Assembly (NCBI RefSeq): GCF_026810365.1
Contig: NZ_CP113948.1
Location: 1,575,001 to 1,639,000 of the forward strand
Direction of reading: 5' to 3'
Source: Flavobacterium praedii
Lineage (GTDB): Bacteria > Bacteroidota > Bacteroidia > Flavobacteriales > Flavobacteriaceae
Length of the DNA stretch: 64,000 nucleotides
The position numbers were made by a program, and so were the translations under genes. Each line of letters begins with the position of its first letter. Positions within the stretch are counted from its first letter, which is position 1. The notes under the pieces were generated by a model. The model searched no databases. It was not told the DNA's origin and worked only from the letters and a program-made list of their open reading frames with translations. Positions 34,996 through 43,350 of this stretch are shown here, piece after piece.

Positions 34996-35114
34996 GTTTG
35001 GGCGAGACACCAAAAAGAAAAGTGGCCAAATTTAGATACCGCACATTCGGCCACTTCCCTTTATGCTGTCAGGCTGTATGCGCTACTTCGGTAGCCAGCG
35101 TCCATCCTTCTCGC
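34996..35114 (-). repeat. Dispersed structured element, family B, copy 1
   Basis: Read on the minus strand it has GGATGGACGCTG, then GCTACCGAAGTAGCGC (plus positions 35080-35095) and ACAGCCTGAC, followed by a hairpin AAGTGGCC...GGCCACTT (35049-35056 with 35020-35027) closed by GACA/TGTC, and ends in CTCGCCCAAA. The same order of blocks occurs at 38791-38911 with a different stem sequence. It lies between the terminator of the thioredoxin unit and tpx. Confidence 0.7.
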
Positions 35115-35180
35115 AAAAAGAAGAACTTTTTTGATCAAAAATCAAGTTTCTAGTTTCAAAGACACACACAACCGAAATCT

Positions 35181-35210
35181 CAAAACCCAAAACCCAAAAC
35201 CCAAAACCCA
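35181..35210. repeat. Four tandem 7-bp CAAAACC repeats
   Basis: CAAAACC is repeated about four times, giving a telomere-like phrase, directly upstream of the tpx promoter. No function is evident; it is a simple tandem expansion. Confidence 0.8.
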
Positions 35211-35250
35211 CAACTAACAACAAATTCTTTCAGTTTCAAATATTAATCCT

Positions 35251-35258
35251 TACTTTTG
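35251..35258 (+). promoter_or_regulatory. -7 promoter element of tpx
   Basis: TACTTTTG matches TAnnTTTG exactly and lies 23 bp before the tpx ATG. Confidence 0.55.
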
Positions 35259-35281
35259 AACCTCATTAAAAAACAAACATC

Positions 35282-35779
35282 ATGGCTACAATAACATTAG
35301 GAGGAAATCCAATACACACTTCAGGTGAATTACCAAAAGTAGGTTCTAAACTTGCTGATTTTAAATTAGTTCAAAATGATTTATCGGTTGCTGATTTAAG
35401 CACTTTTGCCGGTAAAAAATTAGTTTTGAATATTTTTCCAAGTATTGACACAGGAACTTGTGCTACTTCTGTTAGAAAATTTAATGAAAGTGCAAGCAAC
35501 TTGGCAAACACAACCGTTTTATGCATATCTAGAGATTTACCATTTGCACAAAAACGTTTTTGTGGTGCGGAAGGTCTAGAAAATGTTGTCAACTTATCTG
35601 ATTTTCAAGAAGGATCTTTCGGAAAAAGCAATGGTTTAGATATTGTAGACGGTCCATTGGCTGGATTGCATTCTCGTGTTATCATTGTTGTTGATGAAAA
35701 CGGAGTAGTAACTCATACAGAACAAGTAGGTGAAATTGCAAACGAACCTAATTATGAAGCAGCTTTAGCCGCACTTTAA
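35282..35779 (+). CDS. tpx: Thiol peroxidase Tpx
   Basis: This 165-residue atypical 2-Cys peroxiredoxin has peroxidatic C60 (IDTGTCATSVR) and resolving C94 (AQKRFCGAEG), with the Tpx-specific PSIDTGTC context. C81 (LCISRDLPFA) is the usual buried third residue position. It probably starts a unit with the diacylglycerol kinase gene 8 bp downstream and ftsK beyond it. Confidence 0.95.
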   Translation: MATITLGGNPIHTSGELPKVGSKLADFKLVQNDLSVADLSTFAGKKLVLNIFPSIDTGTCATSVRKFNESASNLANTTVLCISRDLPFAQKRFCGAEGLENVVNLSDFQEGSFGKSNGLDIVDGPLAGLHSRVIIVVDENGVVTHTEQVGEIANEPNYEAALAAL

Positions 35780-35787
35780 AAAAAAAT

Positions 35788-36162
35788 ATGGAATTCCAAA
35801 AAGACAACACTTTATTTACAGGCCGATTGAAAAGCATGAAATTTGCTTTTCAAGGCGCTGTAAAATTAATTACCACCGAGCACAGTATTATGGTTCAATT
35901 TTCTATTGGAATCATTATGACCATAGCCGGTTTTTATTATCATATTACCACTACCGAATGGCTTTTTCAAACCATGGCAATTGGTCTAATAATGAGTATT
36001 GAAGGATTGAATACTGCAGTTGAAAAAATTGCCGATTTTATTCACCCCAATTACCATGAAAGAATAGGTTTCATTAAAGATATTGCTGCTGGGGCTGTAT
36101 TTTTTGCAGCATTGACAGCAATTGCAATTGGTCTTATTATTTATATCCCAAAATTTTTATAG
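35788..36162 (+). CDS. dgkA: Diacylglycerol/undecaprenol kinase (DgkA family)
   Basis: This 124-residue membrane enzyme has three transmembrane helices. The signature is complete: EHSIMVQF, EGLNTAVEKIADFI and RIGFIKDIAAGAV, which bind ATP-Mg and the lipid. It phosphorylates diacylglycerol or undecaprenol at the inner membrane; which one cannot be decided. It starts 8 bp after tpx and 18 bp before ftsK, so the three genes are probably cotranscribed. Confidence 0.9.
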   Translation: MEFQKDNTLFTGRLKSMKFAFQGAVKLITTEHSIMVQFSIGIIMTIAGFYYHITTTEWLFQTMAIGLIMSIEGLNTAVEKIADFIHPNYHERIGFIKDIAAGAVFFAALTAIAIGLIIYIPKFL

Positions 36163-36180
36163 GCGCAATTTAATTTAAGA

Positions 36181-38625
36181 ATGGCAAAATCTACAAAAAA
36201 GGAAACTTTAGACAAAAAAAACGAAGCAGAATCTAAAGGTATAAGGTCATGGAAATTATCCAAACAACACCGAATTGTTTTGGGTTTTTTGTTGGTATTA
36301 TTTTCAATAGCTTTATTCGTTGCCTTTGTTTCATTTTTCATTTACGGACAAATTGATCAAAGTGCAGTAACCGAATTATCGAATAGAAAAGAAATAGTTC
36401 AAAACTGGCTAGGTAAATTTGGAGCGTATTTATCAGATTTTATAATATATAGAGGTTTTGGAATCGCTTCCTTTTTATTTGTTCGTTTATTTTTCTTAAC
36501 AGGCATGTATTTAGTTTTAGATCTTTCGATAAAGAAACTAAAAGCCGTTTGGTTTTGGGATCTATTTGTAATTATTATTATATCGGTTTTGTTTGGTTTT
36601 TTTGCCACTTCTTTACCAGAATTGGGAGGAACTATCGGATTCGAATTGAATCTTTTAGCCCAAGATTACATAGGAAAAACGGGGACGCTATTGGTTTTGA
36701 TATTTGGATTAATCATTTATATTATTTTCAAACTTCAAGTTTCGCCAGAAAAAGTGCAATCTTTTTTTGAAAACACAAAAAAAGAAATCAAAGATGATAT
36801 GACAAAAAATCCAGTTTTGTCATCAAATGATAGCTTTTATAATTTGGAAGAATTTGCGGTAGACGAATCTGAAGAGGAAATAGTAAAGGATGACATCCAT
36901 TTAAAAACTACTGGATCTCAATTCGAGATCAACAAAGAAGCTTTAAAACCAACAATTTCAAACGCCTCCGAAATAAATCTAGAGCCTACGCTTAAACCGC
37001 TTGACATGACCATTCTGCCAACGGTACAACCTATCAAAGAAGAAGCTTTTGTGATTGAAAAAGCAATTGAAGAAGACATTATTGAAGATAATTTAGCTTC
37101 ACGATTGGTGTCCGATTTTGGTCTGTTTGATCCTACATTGGATTTATCCAATTACAAATACCCAACTATTGATTTATTAAAAGAATATTCTACTGGTGGA
37201 ATTACCATCAATCAAGAAGAACTTGAAGAAAACAAAAACAGAATTGTAGATACCCTACGCAATTACAAAATAGAAATAGCGCAAATCAAGGCGACTGTCG
37301 GGCCATCGGTAACTTTATATGAAATTGTCCCCGAAGCTGGAATTCGTATATCAAAGATTAAAAGCTTGGAAGATGATATTGCGTTGTCACTTTCGGCATT
37401 AGGGATTCGAATCATAGCTCCAATTCCCGGAAAAGGAACTATTGGTATTGAGGTTCCCAATAAGAATCCAACGATGGTTTCTATGAAAAGTGTAATTGGT
37501 TCGGCAAAATTTCAAGAAGCCGAAATGGAATTACCCATTGCGCTAGGAAAAACCATCTCGAATGAAACCTTTGTAGTTGACCTTGCGAAAATGCCTCACT
37601 TATTGATGGCGGGTGCAACAGGACAGGGGAAATCAGTTGGATTGAATGCTGTATTAACTTCGCTTCTATACAAAAAACATCCTGCAGAAGTAAAGTTTGT
37701 CTTGGTAGATCCTAAGAAAGTAGAACTTACCCTTTTTAATAAAATAGAAAGACACTACTTGGCAAAATTACCAGATACCGAAGATGCCATCATTACTGAT
37801 AATGCCAAGGTTGTAGCCACTTTGAATTCACTTTGTGTAGAAATGGACAATCGTTATTCTTTATTGAAGGATGCGATGGTAAGAAACATTAAAGAATATA
37901 ATGATAAGTTTAAAGCTAGAAAATTGAATCCTGAAAATGGGCACCGATTTTTACCTTACATCGTTTTGGTAGTAGACGAGTTTGCCGATTTGATCATGAC
38001 TGCAGGTAAAGAAGTAGAGGTTCCTATTGCGCGTTTGGCTCAGCTGGCTCGTGCTATTGGTATTCATTTGATTATAGCTACTCAAAGACCTTCGGTAAAT
38101 GTAATTACCGGTTTGATTAAAGCCAACTTTCCGGCTAGAATCGCTTTTAGAGTAACCTCAAAAATCGACTCAAGAACAATTTTAGATACCGCTGGAGCCG
38201 ATCAATTAATAGGTCGTGGAGATATGTTATACACAAATGGTAATGATGTGGTTCGGGTACAATGTGCATTTGTAGATACGCCAGAAGTAGAAAAAATTAC
38301 TGAATTTATTGGTTCGCAAAAAGCATATTCTACCGCGTATTTGCTTCCTGAATTTATAGGAGAAGATGGTGGAATAAGTTTGGAAATGGACATATCTGAT
38401 AGGGACACATTATTTAGAGAAGCAGCAGAAGTTATCGTAAATGCTCAACAAGGCTCAGCTTCTTTATTACAACGAAAACTTAAATTAGGATACAACAGAG
38501 CGGGTCGATTAATCGATCAATTGGAAGCAGCTGGGATTGTAGGTCCTTTTGAGGGCAGCAAAGCCAGAAGTGTAAACATACAGGACATGACAGGGTTGGA
38601 TCAGTTTTTTAGTAATGAAAGTTAG
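36181..38625 (+). CDS. ftsK: DNA translocase FtsK/SpoIIIE
   Basis: This 814-residue protein pumps chromosomal DNA during cell division and resolves dimers with XerCD. An N-terminal membrane part (about 30-190) has four helices. It is followed by an acidic linker (about 200-330) and the alpha/beta motor: Walker A GATGQGKS with K484, Walker B VLVVDEFAD, and ATQRPSVNVITG. The C-terminal gamma winged-helix (about 740-800, LLQRKLKLGYNRAGRLIDQL) recognises KOPS-type sequences. It is complete and normal in length for Bacteroidota. Confidence 0.96.
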   Translation: MAKSTKKETLDKKNEAESKGIRSWKLSKQHRIVLGFLLVLFSIALFVAFVSFFIYGQIDQSAVTELSNRKEIVQNWLGKFGAYLSDFIIYRGFGIASFLFVRLFFLTGMYLVLDLSIKKLKAVWFWDLFVIIIISVLFGFFATSLPELGGTIGFELNLLAQDYIGKTGTLLVLIFGLIIYIIFKLQVSPEKVQSFFENTKKEIKDDMTKNPVLSSNDSFYNLEEFAVDESEEEIVKDDIHLKTTGSQFEINKEALKPTISNASEINLEPTLKPLDMTILPTVQPIKEEAFVIEKAIEEDIIEDNLASRLVSDFGLFDPTLDLSNYKYPTIDLLKEYSTGGITINQEELEENKNRIVDTLRNYKIEIAQIKATVGPSVTLYEIVPEAGIRISKIKSLEDDIALSLSALGIRIIAPIPGKGTIGIEVPNKNPTMVSMKSVIGSAKFQEAEMELPIALGKTISNETFVVDLAKMPHLLMAGATGQGKSVGLNAVLTSLLYKKHPAEVKFVLVDPKKVELTLFNKIERHYLAKLPDTEDAIITDNAKVVATLNSLCVEMDNRYSLLKDAMVRNIKEYNDKFKARKLNPENGHRFLPYIVLVVDEFADLIMTAGKEVEVPIARLAQLARAIGIHLIIATQRPSVNVITGLIKANFPARIAFRVTSKIDSRTILDTAGADQLIGRGDMLYTNGNDVVRVQCAFVDTPEVEKITEFIGSQKAYSTAYLLPEFIGEDGGISLEMDISDRDTLFREAAEVIVNAQQGSASLLQRKLKLGYNRAGRLIDQLEAAGIVGPFEGSKARSVNIQDMTGLDQFFSNES

Positions 38626-38790
38626 AGCTTAGAGCTTAGAAGTTATAAGTTATAAAATAGATTACAGAAAGCTGTTTTCGATTTAGAGAATTGACAATAA
38701 TAGTGGATTTCAAAGTCCCTTGTGATTTTTTGTTTTTTTTATATTTTTTAAATTTTCATAAATAAAATAAATTTATTGATTAACGTACAT
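38626..38790. other. AT-rich spacer after ftsK
   Basis: The first 30 bp hold short tandem phrases (GAGCTTAGAGCTTAGAAG, AGTTATAAGTTATAA). There is no gene or clear terminator before the family B element. Confidence 0.35.
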
Positions 38791-38911
38791 GCGTGAGGGA
38801 TAGAAGCTAGCTACCGAAGTAGCGCGAATAGCCCGACTCTTTTTAGGAAAGGGGCTAATAGCGACAATGAATGTTAGCCCCTTTTCTAAAAAGAGTCACG
38901 CCCAAAAAGCC
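38791..38911 (+). repeat. Dispersed structured element, family B, copy 2
   Basis: It contains GGGATAGAAGCTA, then the same GCTACCGAAGTAGCGC block (38810-38825) as copy 1, GAATAGCCCGAC, and a 23-bp stem: 38836-38858 (ACTCTTTTTAGGAAAGGGG plus CTAA) pairs with 38874-38896 with one G-U pair around a 15-nt loop. It ends CACGCCCAAA. There is no T-run, so it is not a simple terminator. Confidence 0.75.
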
Positions 38912-38960
38912 ATAATCTACTACTGAAGATTTCATATCTAAATAATAGACAACAAAAGAG

Positions 38961-38968
38961 TACTTTTG
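38961..38968 (+). promoter_or_regulatory. -7 promoter element of lolA
   Basis: TACTTTTG matches TAnnTTTG, 41 bp upstream of the preferred lolA ATG. Transcription would start near 38975. Confidence 0.55.
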
Positions 38969-39009
38969 CAGCAAATAATTATTAAATGACACCACAATTC
39001 AAAACAACA

Positions 39010-39651
39010 ATGAAACAATTTATCAGCCTTTTATTCGTTTTTTTTATTGGATTTTCGGCACAATCGCAAGATAAAAAAGCCAAAGATTTGCTAGACAAAG
39101 TAACATCTAAAGTAAAAAGCTACAACAACATCACTATCGATTTTAAATACTCCTTGAACAATGCAAAAGAAAACATTAATCAAGACAGTAAAGGCAAAGT
39201 GGTAATGAAAGGGAATCAATATGTACTGGATTTTATGGGTATCAAGAAAATTTTTGACGGAAAAAAAACGTACACAATTGTTCCTGAAGATGAAGAAATT
39301 ACTATTTCAACCGTTAATGAAAAAGATGATTCGGCAATAACTCCATCAAAAATGTTAACTTTTTTCAATACCGGTTATAAGTTTAATATGGATATTGTTC
39401 AAAATGTAGGCGGCAAAAAAATACAATATATCAAATTGATTCCGACCAACCCAAAAGACCAAAGAAAAGAGATTTTACTTGGCATCGATTCTAAAACAAA
39501 CGCAATCTATAATGTAATTGAAATAGGCAAAAAAGGAACTAAAACAACTTTAACCGTTAATTCTTTTAAAACAAATCAACCATTACCGAAAAATCAATTT
39601 ACATTTACCGCAAGCAAATATCCCAATTATTACATCAATACATTAGACTAA
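39010..39651 (+). CDS. lolA: Outer-membrane lipoprotein carrier protein LolA
   Basis: The 213-residue periplasmic chaperone ferries lipoproteins to the outer membrane. I chose the ATG at 39010 because MKQFISLLFVFFIGFSAQSQ is a signal peptide; an ATG 24 bp upstream would extend it. The mature part has the half-barrel pattern of LolA (LLDKVTSKVKSYNNITIDFKY, GNQYVLDFMGIKKIFDGKKTYT and TLTVNSFKTNQPLP). An LptF/G-type permease follows 8 bp later. A second, more divergent LolA-like gene lies in the pigment cluster at 62188. Confidence 0.88.
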   Translation: MKQFISLLFVFFIGFSAQSQDKKAKDLLDKVTSKVKSYNNITIDFKYSLNNAKENINQDSKGKVVMKGNQYVLDFMGIKKIFDGKKTYTIVPEDEEITISTVNEKDDSAITPSKMLTFFNTGYKFNMDIVQNVGGKKIQYIKLIPTNPKDQRKEILLGIDSKTNAIYNVIEIGKKGTKTTLTVNSFKTNQPLPKNQFTFTASKYPNYYINTLD

Positions 39652-39659
39652 ATATTTAG

Positions 39660-41108
39660 GTGAAGATTCTAGACAAATACTTATTAAAAACTTTTTTGGG
39701 CACATTTACAACGGTATTTGTGATCCTTTTTTTTGTGTTCGTTCTGCAAACCGTTTGGCTATTTATTGCTGAACTAGCTGGGAAAGATTTGGATATTTTC
39801 ATGGTATTAAAATTTTTAATACTTGCAATGCCAAGAATTGTACCTTTGGTGCTCCCACTTTCTATTTTATTGGCAGCCATTATGTCTTTTGGAAGTTTAT
39901 CCGAACATTATGAATTTGCAGCAATGAAATCTTCTGGAATTTCGCTACAAAGAGCCATGAGAAGCTTGACGGTTTCTATTGCCATATTGAGTGTTATTGC
40001 ATTTTTATTTGCCAATAATGTAATACCTTATGCCGAATTTAAGTTTGTTAATTTTAGAAAAAACATTGCGCAAGCTAAACCAGCACTTGCTATTGCAGAA
40101 GGACAATTTAGCGACGTTGGTTTATACAATATCAAAGTCAATAAAAAATCGGGAGAAAATGGGAATCATTTAACTGGAATAACGATCCATGAAAAATCAC
40201 AAAACGGTGACGGAAGTAAAACAGTAATCAAAGCCAAAGATGGAGAATTGATTAGTAGCGACAAATCGAGTATTTTACAATTGGTGCTTAATGACGGAAA
40301 TTATTACCAAGACATTGTTCCAAAAAAGTATGAAGACCGAACCAAGTTGCCTTTTGCCAAAAGCTCTTTTAAGAAATACCGCATAAACATAGATCTGTCT
40401 AATTTGAATAAAGTAGACAATGACCAATCTGTTTCTACAACAAACAATATGCTTAATGTAAGCGATTTGAAATACACACTGGATTCCTTGAGTAAAAATA
40501 GGGATACTGAAATTATTTCATTCTCAGAAAATAGCGCTGCTAGACTAGGCATTTTAACGGATAATAAAGCCCCTGAAGTTGCTAAGAAAAAAACTATAAC
40601 TAAAAATTTATTATCTCTATTTTCCAACAAACAAAAAACAGAAATTCTAAATGCTGCCAGTAGTAATATTCAAAGTTTAATGTATTCAATTGATGCCACA
40701 AAAAGCGAACTGGATAACAAAAAGAAAAATATAAACAGCCACATATTATCCTTAAATGATAAATTTGTAATCGTTTATGCTTGTTTTTTGATGTTTTTTA
40801 TTGGGGCCCCATTGGGAGCTATCATTCGAAAAGGAGGGCTTGGACTACCAATAGTATTTGCTGTTTTGATTTTTATATCCTTTCACTTTATTAACACATT
40901 TGGGAAAAGGATTTCTCAGGAGGATGGATTATCCCCATTTTTAGGTTCTTGGATGTCATCTATAATACTGACCCCATTAGCCATTTTATTGACCTATCGA
41001 GCCACAAATGACATTGGTTTGATTAATATGGATGTATTACTTGCTCCAATTCAAAAAGTATTTCAAAAACTGTTTCAAAAATTAATTCCATCTCAAAATA
41101 AAGAATAA
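39660..41108 (+). CDS. LptF/LptG family permease (YjgP/YjgQ)
   Basis: The 482-residue inner-membrane protein belongs to the LptFG permeases that extract lipopolysaccharide for transport to the outer membrane. Topology is typical: helices near 10-35, 55-80 and 100-125, a large periplasmic jellyroll domain (about 130-370), and three C-terminal helices. The IVPLVLPLSILLAAIMSFGSLSEHYEFAAMKSSG block (given in part: LSEHYEFAAMKSSGIS) is the family hallmark. The start codon is GTG at 39660. It is 8 bp after lolA and its stop is 1 bp before ribBA. Confidence 0.9.
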   Translation: MKILDKYLLKTFLGTFTTVFVILFFVFVLQTVWLFIAELAGKDLDIFMVLKFLILAMPRIVPLVLPLSILLAAIMSFGSLSEHYEFAAMKSSGISLQRAMRSLTVSIAILSVIAFLFANNVIPYAEFKFVNFRKNIAQAKPALAIAEGQFSDVGLYNIKVNKKSGENGNHLTGITIHEKSQNGDGSKTVIKAKDGELISSDKSSILQLVLNDGNYYQDIVPKKYEDRTKLPFAKSSFKKYRINIDLSNLNKVDNDQSVSTTNNMLNVSDLKYTLDSLSKNRDTEIISFSENSAARLGILTDNKAPEVAKKKTITKNLLSLFSNKQKTEILNAASSNIQSLMYSIDATKSELDNKKKNINSHILSLNDKFVIVYACFLMFFIGAPLGAIIRKGGLGLPIVFAVLIFISFHFINTFGKRISQEDGLSPFLGSWMSSIILTPLAILLTYRATNDIGLINMDVLLAPIQKVFQKLFQKLIPSQNKE

Positions 41109-41109
41109 G

Positions 41110-42243
41110 ATGTCTACCAACAAAATACAACTCAACACTATAGAAGAAGCCATTGAGGACATTCGTCAAGGCAAAATAATCATAGTTGTTGACGATGAAG
41201 ATCGCGAGAATGAAGGTGATTTTCTGGCTGCTGCTGAGAAAGTAACACCCGAAATGATCAACTTTATGGCGACACATGGCCGAGGTTTAATTTGTGCGCC
41301 GCTTACTGAAAGTCGTTGTAAAGAACTTGGATTACATGTGATGGTAAGTAACAATACCGACCCTATGGAGACTGCATTTACCGTTTCGGTGGATTTAAGA
41401 GGTAATGGGGTAACGACAGGAATCTCAGCAGCCGATAGAGCCAAAACAATACTTTCATTAGTAGATTCAAATACCAAACCGCATGATTTAGCACGTCCAG
41501 GCCACATTTTTCCATTGATAGCCAAACAAGGAGGTGTCTTGAGAAGAACTGGGCATACCGAAGCAGCAATTGATTTTGCAAGATTGGCCGGATTCAAATC
41601 TGCTGGAGTAATTGTCGAAATAATGAATGAAGATGGAACAATGGCTCGTTTGCCACAATTGGTAAAAGTCGCTAAGAAATTTAATTTAAAATTGGTTTCC
41701 ATCGAAGCATTAGTGGCGTATAGAATGCAACACGACAGTTTGATTGTCAAAAAAGAAGATTTTGATATTGAAACCCGTTTTGGTTCATTTAGATTAAGAG
41801 CGTACCAACAAACCACCAACAAACAAATCCACATTGCTTTAACCAAAGGAACTTGGAATATAGGTGAAGCGGTATTGACACGAATCAACTCTACTTCGGT
41901 TAACAATGACATATTAGGAACGTTGACCAATGATGCCAATAAAAAATTGGATGACATGTTTCAATTGATTAACCAGGAAGGTAAAGGTGCTGTATTATTC
42001 ATTAATCAAGAAGTGGCTTCAATAGATTTACTGAACCGCATATCCGAATTAAAAGTTTTACAAGCACAAGGGGAATTCAAAGCGCCACAAATCAAGATGG
42101 ACAACAAAGATTTTGGTATAGGTGCTCAAATATTACATGATATTGACATTTCAAAAATTCGATTATTATCAAATACCGAACAAACGAAACGCGTAGGAAT
42201 GATAGGATACGGCTTGGAAATAAAAGATTTTGTGAAGTATTAG
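41110..42243 (+). CDS. ribBA: Dihydroxybutanone phosphate synthase with a degenerate GTP cyclohydrolase II domain
   Basis: The 377-residue riboflavin enzyme has two domains. Residues 1-205 are a complete RibB: DDEDRENEGDFLAAAEK, THGRGLICAPLT and RRTGHTEAAIDFARLAG, which make the four-carbon unit from ribulose 5-phosphate. Residues about 210-377 align to RibA (TRFGSFRLRAYQ, then GIGAQILHDIDISKIRLLSN) but the zinc-binding cysteines are absent. Where an active enzyme reads HSEC...RCDCG, this one reads INSTSVNNDILGTLTND. GTP cyclohydrolase activity is therefore unlikely, and another RibA must exist elsewhere. It is translated almost directly after the permease and ends at a terminator. Confidence 0.9.
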   Translation: MSTNKIQLNTIEEAIEDIRQGKIIIVVDDEDRENEGDFLAAAEKVTPEMINFMATHGRGLICAPLTESRCKELGLHVMVSNNTDPMETAFTVSVDLRGNGVTTGISAADRAKTILSLVDSNTKPHDLARPGHIFPLIAKQGGVLRRTGHTEAAIDFARLAGFKSAGVIVEIMNEDGTMARLPQLVKVAKKFNLKLVSIEALVAYRMQHDSLIVKKEDFDIETRFGSFRLRAYQQTTNKQIHIALTKGTWNIGEAVLTRINSTSVNNDILGTLTNDANKKLDDMFQLINQEGKGAVLFINQEVASIDLLNRISELKVLQAQGEFKAPQIKMDNKDFGIGAQILHDIDISKIRLLSNTEQTKRVGMIGYGLEIKDFVKY

Positions 42244-42281
42244 TTTTAGGAACTTAATTATTTGCAAAAATGAATAAAATC

Positions 42282-42314
42282 ATCCTTCTGAAATATATTT
42301 AGAAGGATTTTTTT
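42282..42314 (+). terminator. Terminator of the lolA-ribBA unit
   Basis: ATCCTTCT and AGAAGGAT form an 8-bp stem with an 11-nt loop, followed by seven T. Confidence 0.82.
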
Positions 42315-42900
42315 ATGCTCTTTTTTGATTGAAACCAAACCACTCTGCACTGAAAGCACATAGATTTGACGGACCATACAGAATCTACAAGGTAAAAGCA
42401 CTCATTTATAGAATACAAATTACAGAATTTAGCACAAATTATTACCGATTACTTATCCGCTATGGTCCAATAAAAATAGAGCATTTTTATACTCTATCAG
42501 TATTTTATCGCTAGTAATAGGACAATTTAAAAAATTAGAGATAAGACATGTAAAAAATTGTTTGATTTGTAGCTAATAATGTTTTGAAGGAAAAGAAAAC
42601 ACATTATTATATATTGCTTTAAACTATATCTAAAACCAATTAAAAGTATAGCTATTGGAAATACAATATCGTTTTTTATAATTAGCCCTCACTCCGACTC
42701 CATCCGAAAGAGATAAAACTGGATTTTAATTTATTTCTAAATGGTATCATAGCATCATTCAAAGCCAATTTTCAATCACTTTTCACTAATCACAAAATGG
42801 CCACTAAACTTTTTTGAAAATTATTTTTCGCCTAAAGCAAAGCAAATGAAACAATTAAAAAAATCCTTAAAAAAAAGATGAATTTTTTCTAAAAATACAC
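42315..42900. other. Non-coding spacer before tRNA-Ser
   Basis: No gene is supported. The short frames here have no motif and atypical composition. The DNA is AT-rich, with no repeat or hairpin that stands out. The tRNA promoter begins at its right end. Confidence 0.35.
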
Positions 42901-42930
42901 TTGCACAACCAAAAAAGGTTCTTATATTTG
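42901..42930 (+). promoter_or_regulatory. Consensus Bacteroidota promoter of tRNA-Ser
   Basis: TTG at 42901-42903, a 19-nt spacer and TATATTTG at 42923-42930 match the -33/-7 consensus exactly. Transcription should start near 42937, some 25 nt before the mature tRNA. Confidence 0.8.
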
Positions 42931-42961
42931 CACTCGCAATCAGCAATGATAGCAACATACT

Positions 42962-43046
42962 GGAGAAATGGCAGAGCGGTCGAATGCGGCAGTCTTGAAA
43001 ACTGTTGACTGTAACAGGTCCGGGGGTTCGAATCCCTCTTTCTCCG
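42962..43046 (+). tRNA. tRNA-Ser (anticodon UGA)
   Basis: This 85-nt class II tRNA has the 7-bp acceptor stem GGAGAAA/TTTCTCC, an anticodon arm GCAGT-CTTGAAA-ACTGT with TGA at 42996-42998, a long variable arm typical of serine tRNAs, and a T arm GGGGG-TTCGAAT-CCCTC. The discriminator is G43046. CCA is not encoded. It reads UCN codons, chiefly UCA. Confidence 0.95.
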
Positions 43047-43069
43047 CAGAATAACTTTCAAAAGTTATC

Positions 43070-43110
43070 AAAACCTCGAAAATCTTATGATTTTCGGGGT
43101 TTTTTCTTTT
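43070..43110 (+). terminator. Terminator of tRNA-Ser
   Basis: AAAACCTCGAAAATC pairs with GATTTTCGGGGTTTT (one T-G pair) around TTAT, then a T-rich tail. Confidence 0.85.
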
Positions 43111-43350
43111 TAGAAACTTTCAAATTATTCAATAAATGACAAAGTTCAAGGAGTCTATCAAGGAGTCACCTAGGATCAATTCTAAAAAACTTCTATTTTT
43201 TACATCTACTATCCCAATTTGCCATTGAAAATTCCGTCTGTAACACTTTCTTAATAAACATTTCCCTTATAGAATGCAGGAAACCTTTTCTATTGAATTG
43301 ACATGAAATAAATTCAAAACCAATTAAAAAATACTGTTACTTCCTTTTTT
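43111..43350. other. Spacer between tRNA-Ser and the DUF1826-like gene
   Basis: A 30-codon frame starts at 43136 and contains the imperfect direct repeat AAGGAGTC (43148-43155 and 43160-43167). It has no recognisable motif. There is no integrase gene and no second copy of the tRNA 3' end, so an attachment site is not supported. Confidence 0.35.

Noticed and set aside
35181..35210. CRISPR-like repeats
   Set aside because: The unit is only 7 bp and directly tandem without spacers. No array with regular spacers exists anywhere in the window.
41166..41957. Long minus-strand frame (263 codons) opposite ribBA
   Set aside because: It is a shadow of the strongly conserved RibB frame, with Ser/Leu/Pro-rich translation and no motif.
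42329..42514. 61-codon frame before tRNA-Ser
   Set aside because: No homologous motif, no promoter or spacing signal; consistent with chance in AT-rich DNA.
43111..43350. Possible integration site or integrase remnant after tRNA-Ser
   Set aside because: Only a 30-codon frame with an AAGGAGTC direct repeat is present. There is no integrase motif and no repeated tRNA 3' end within the window.
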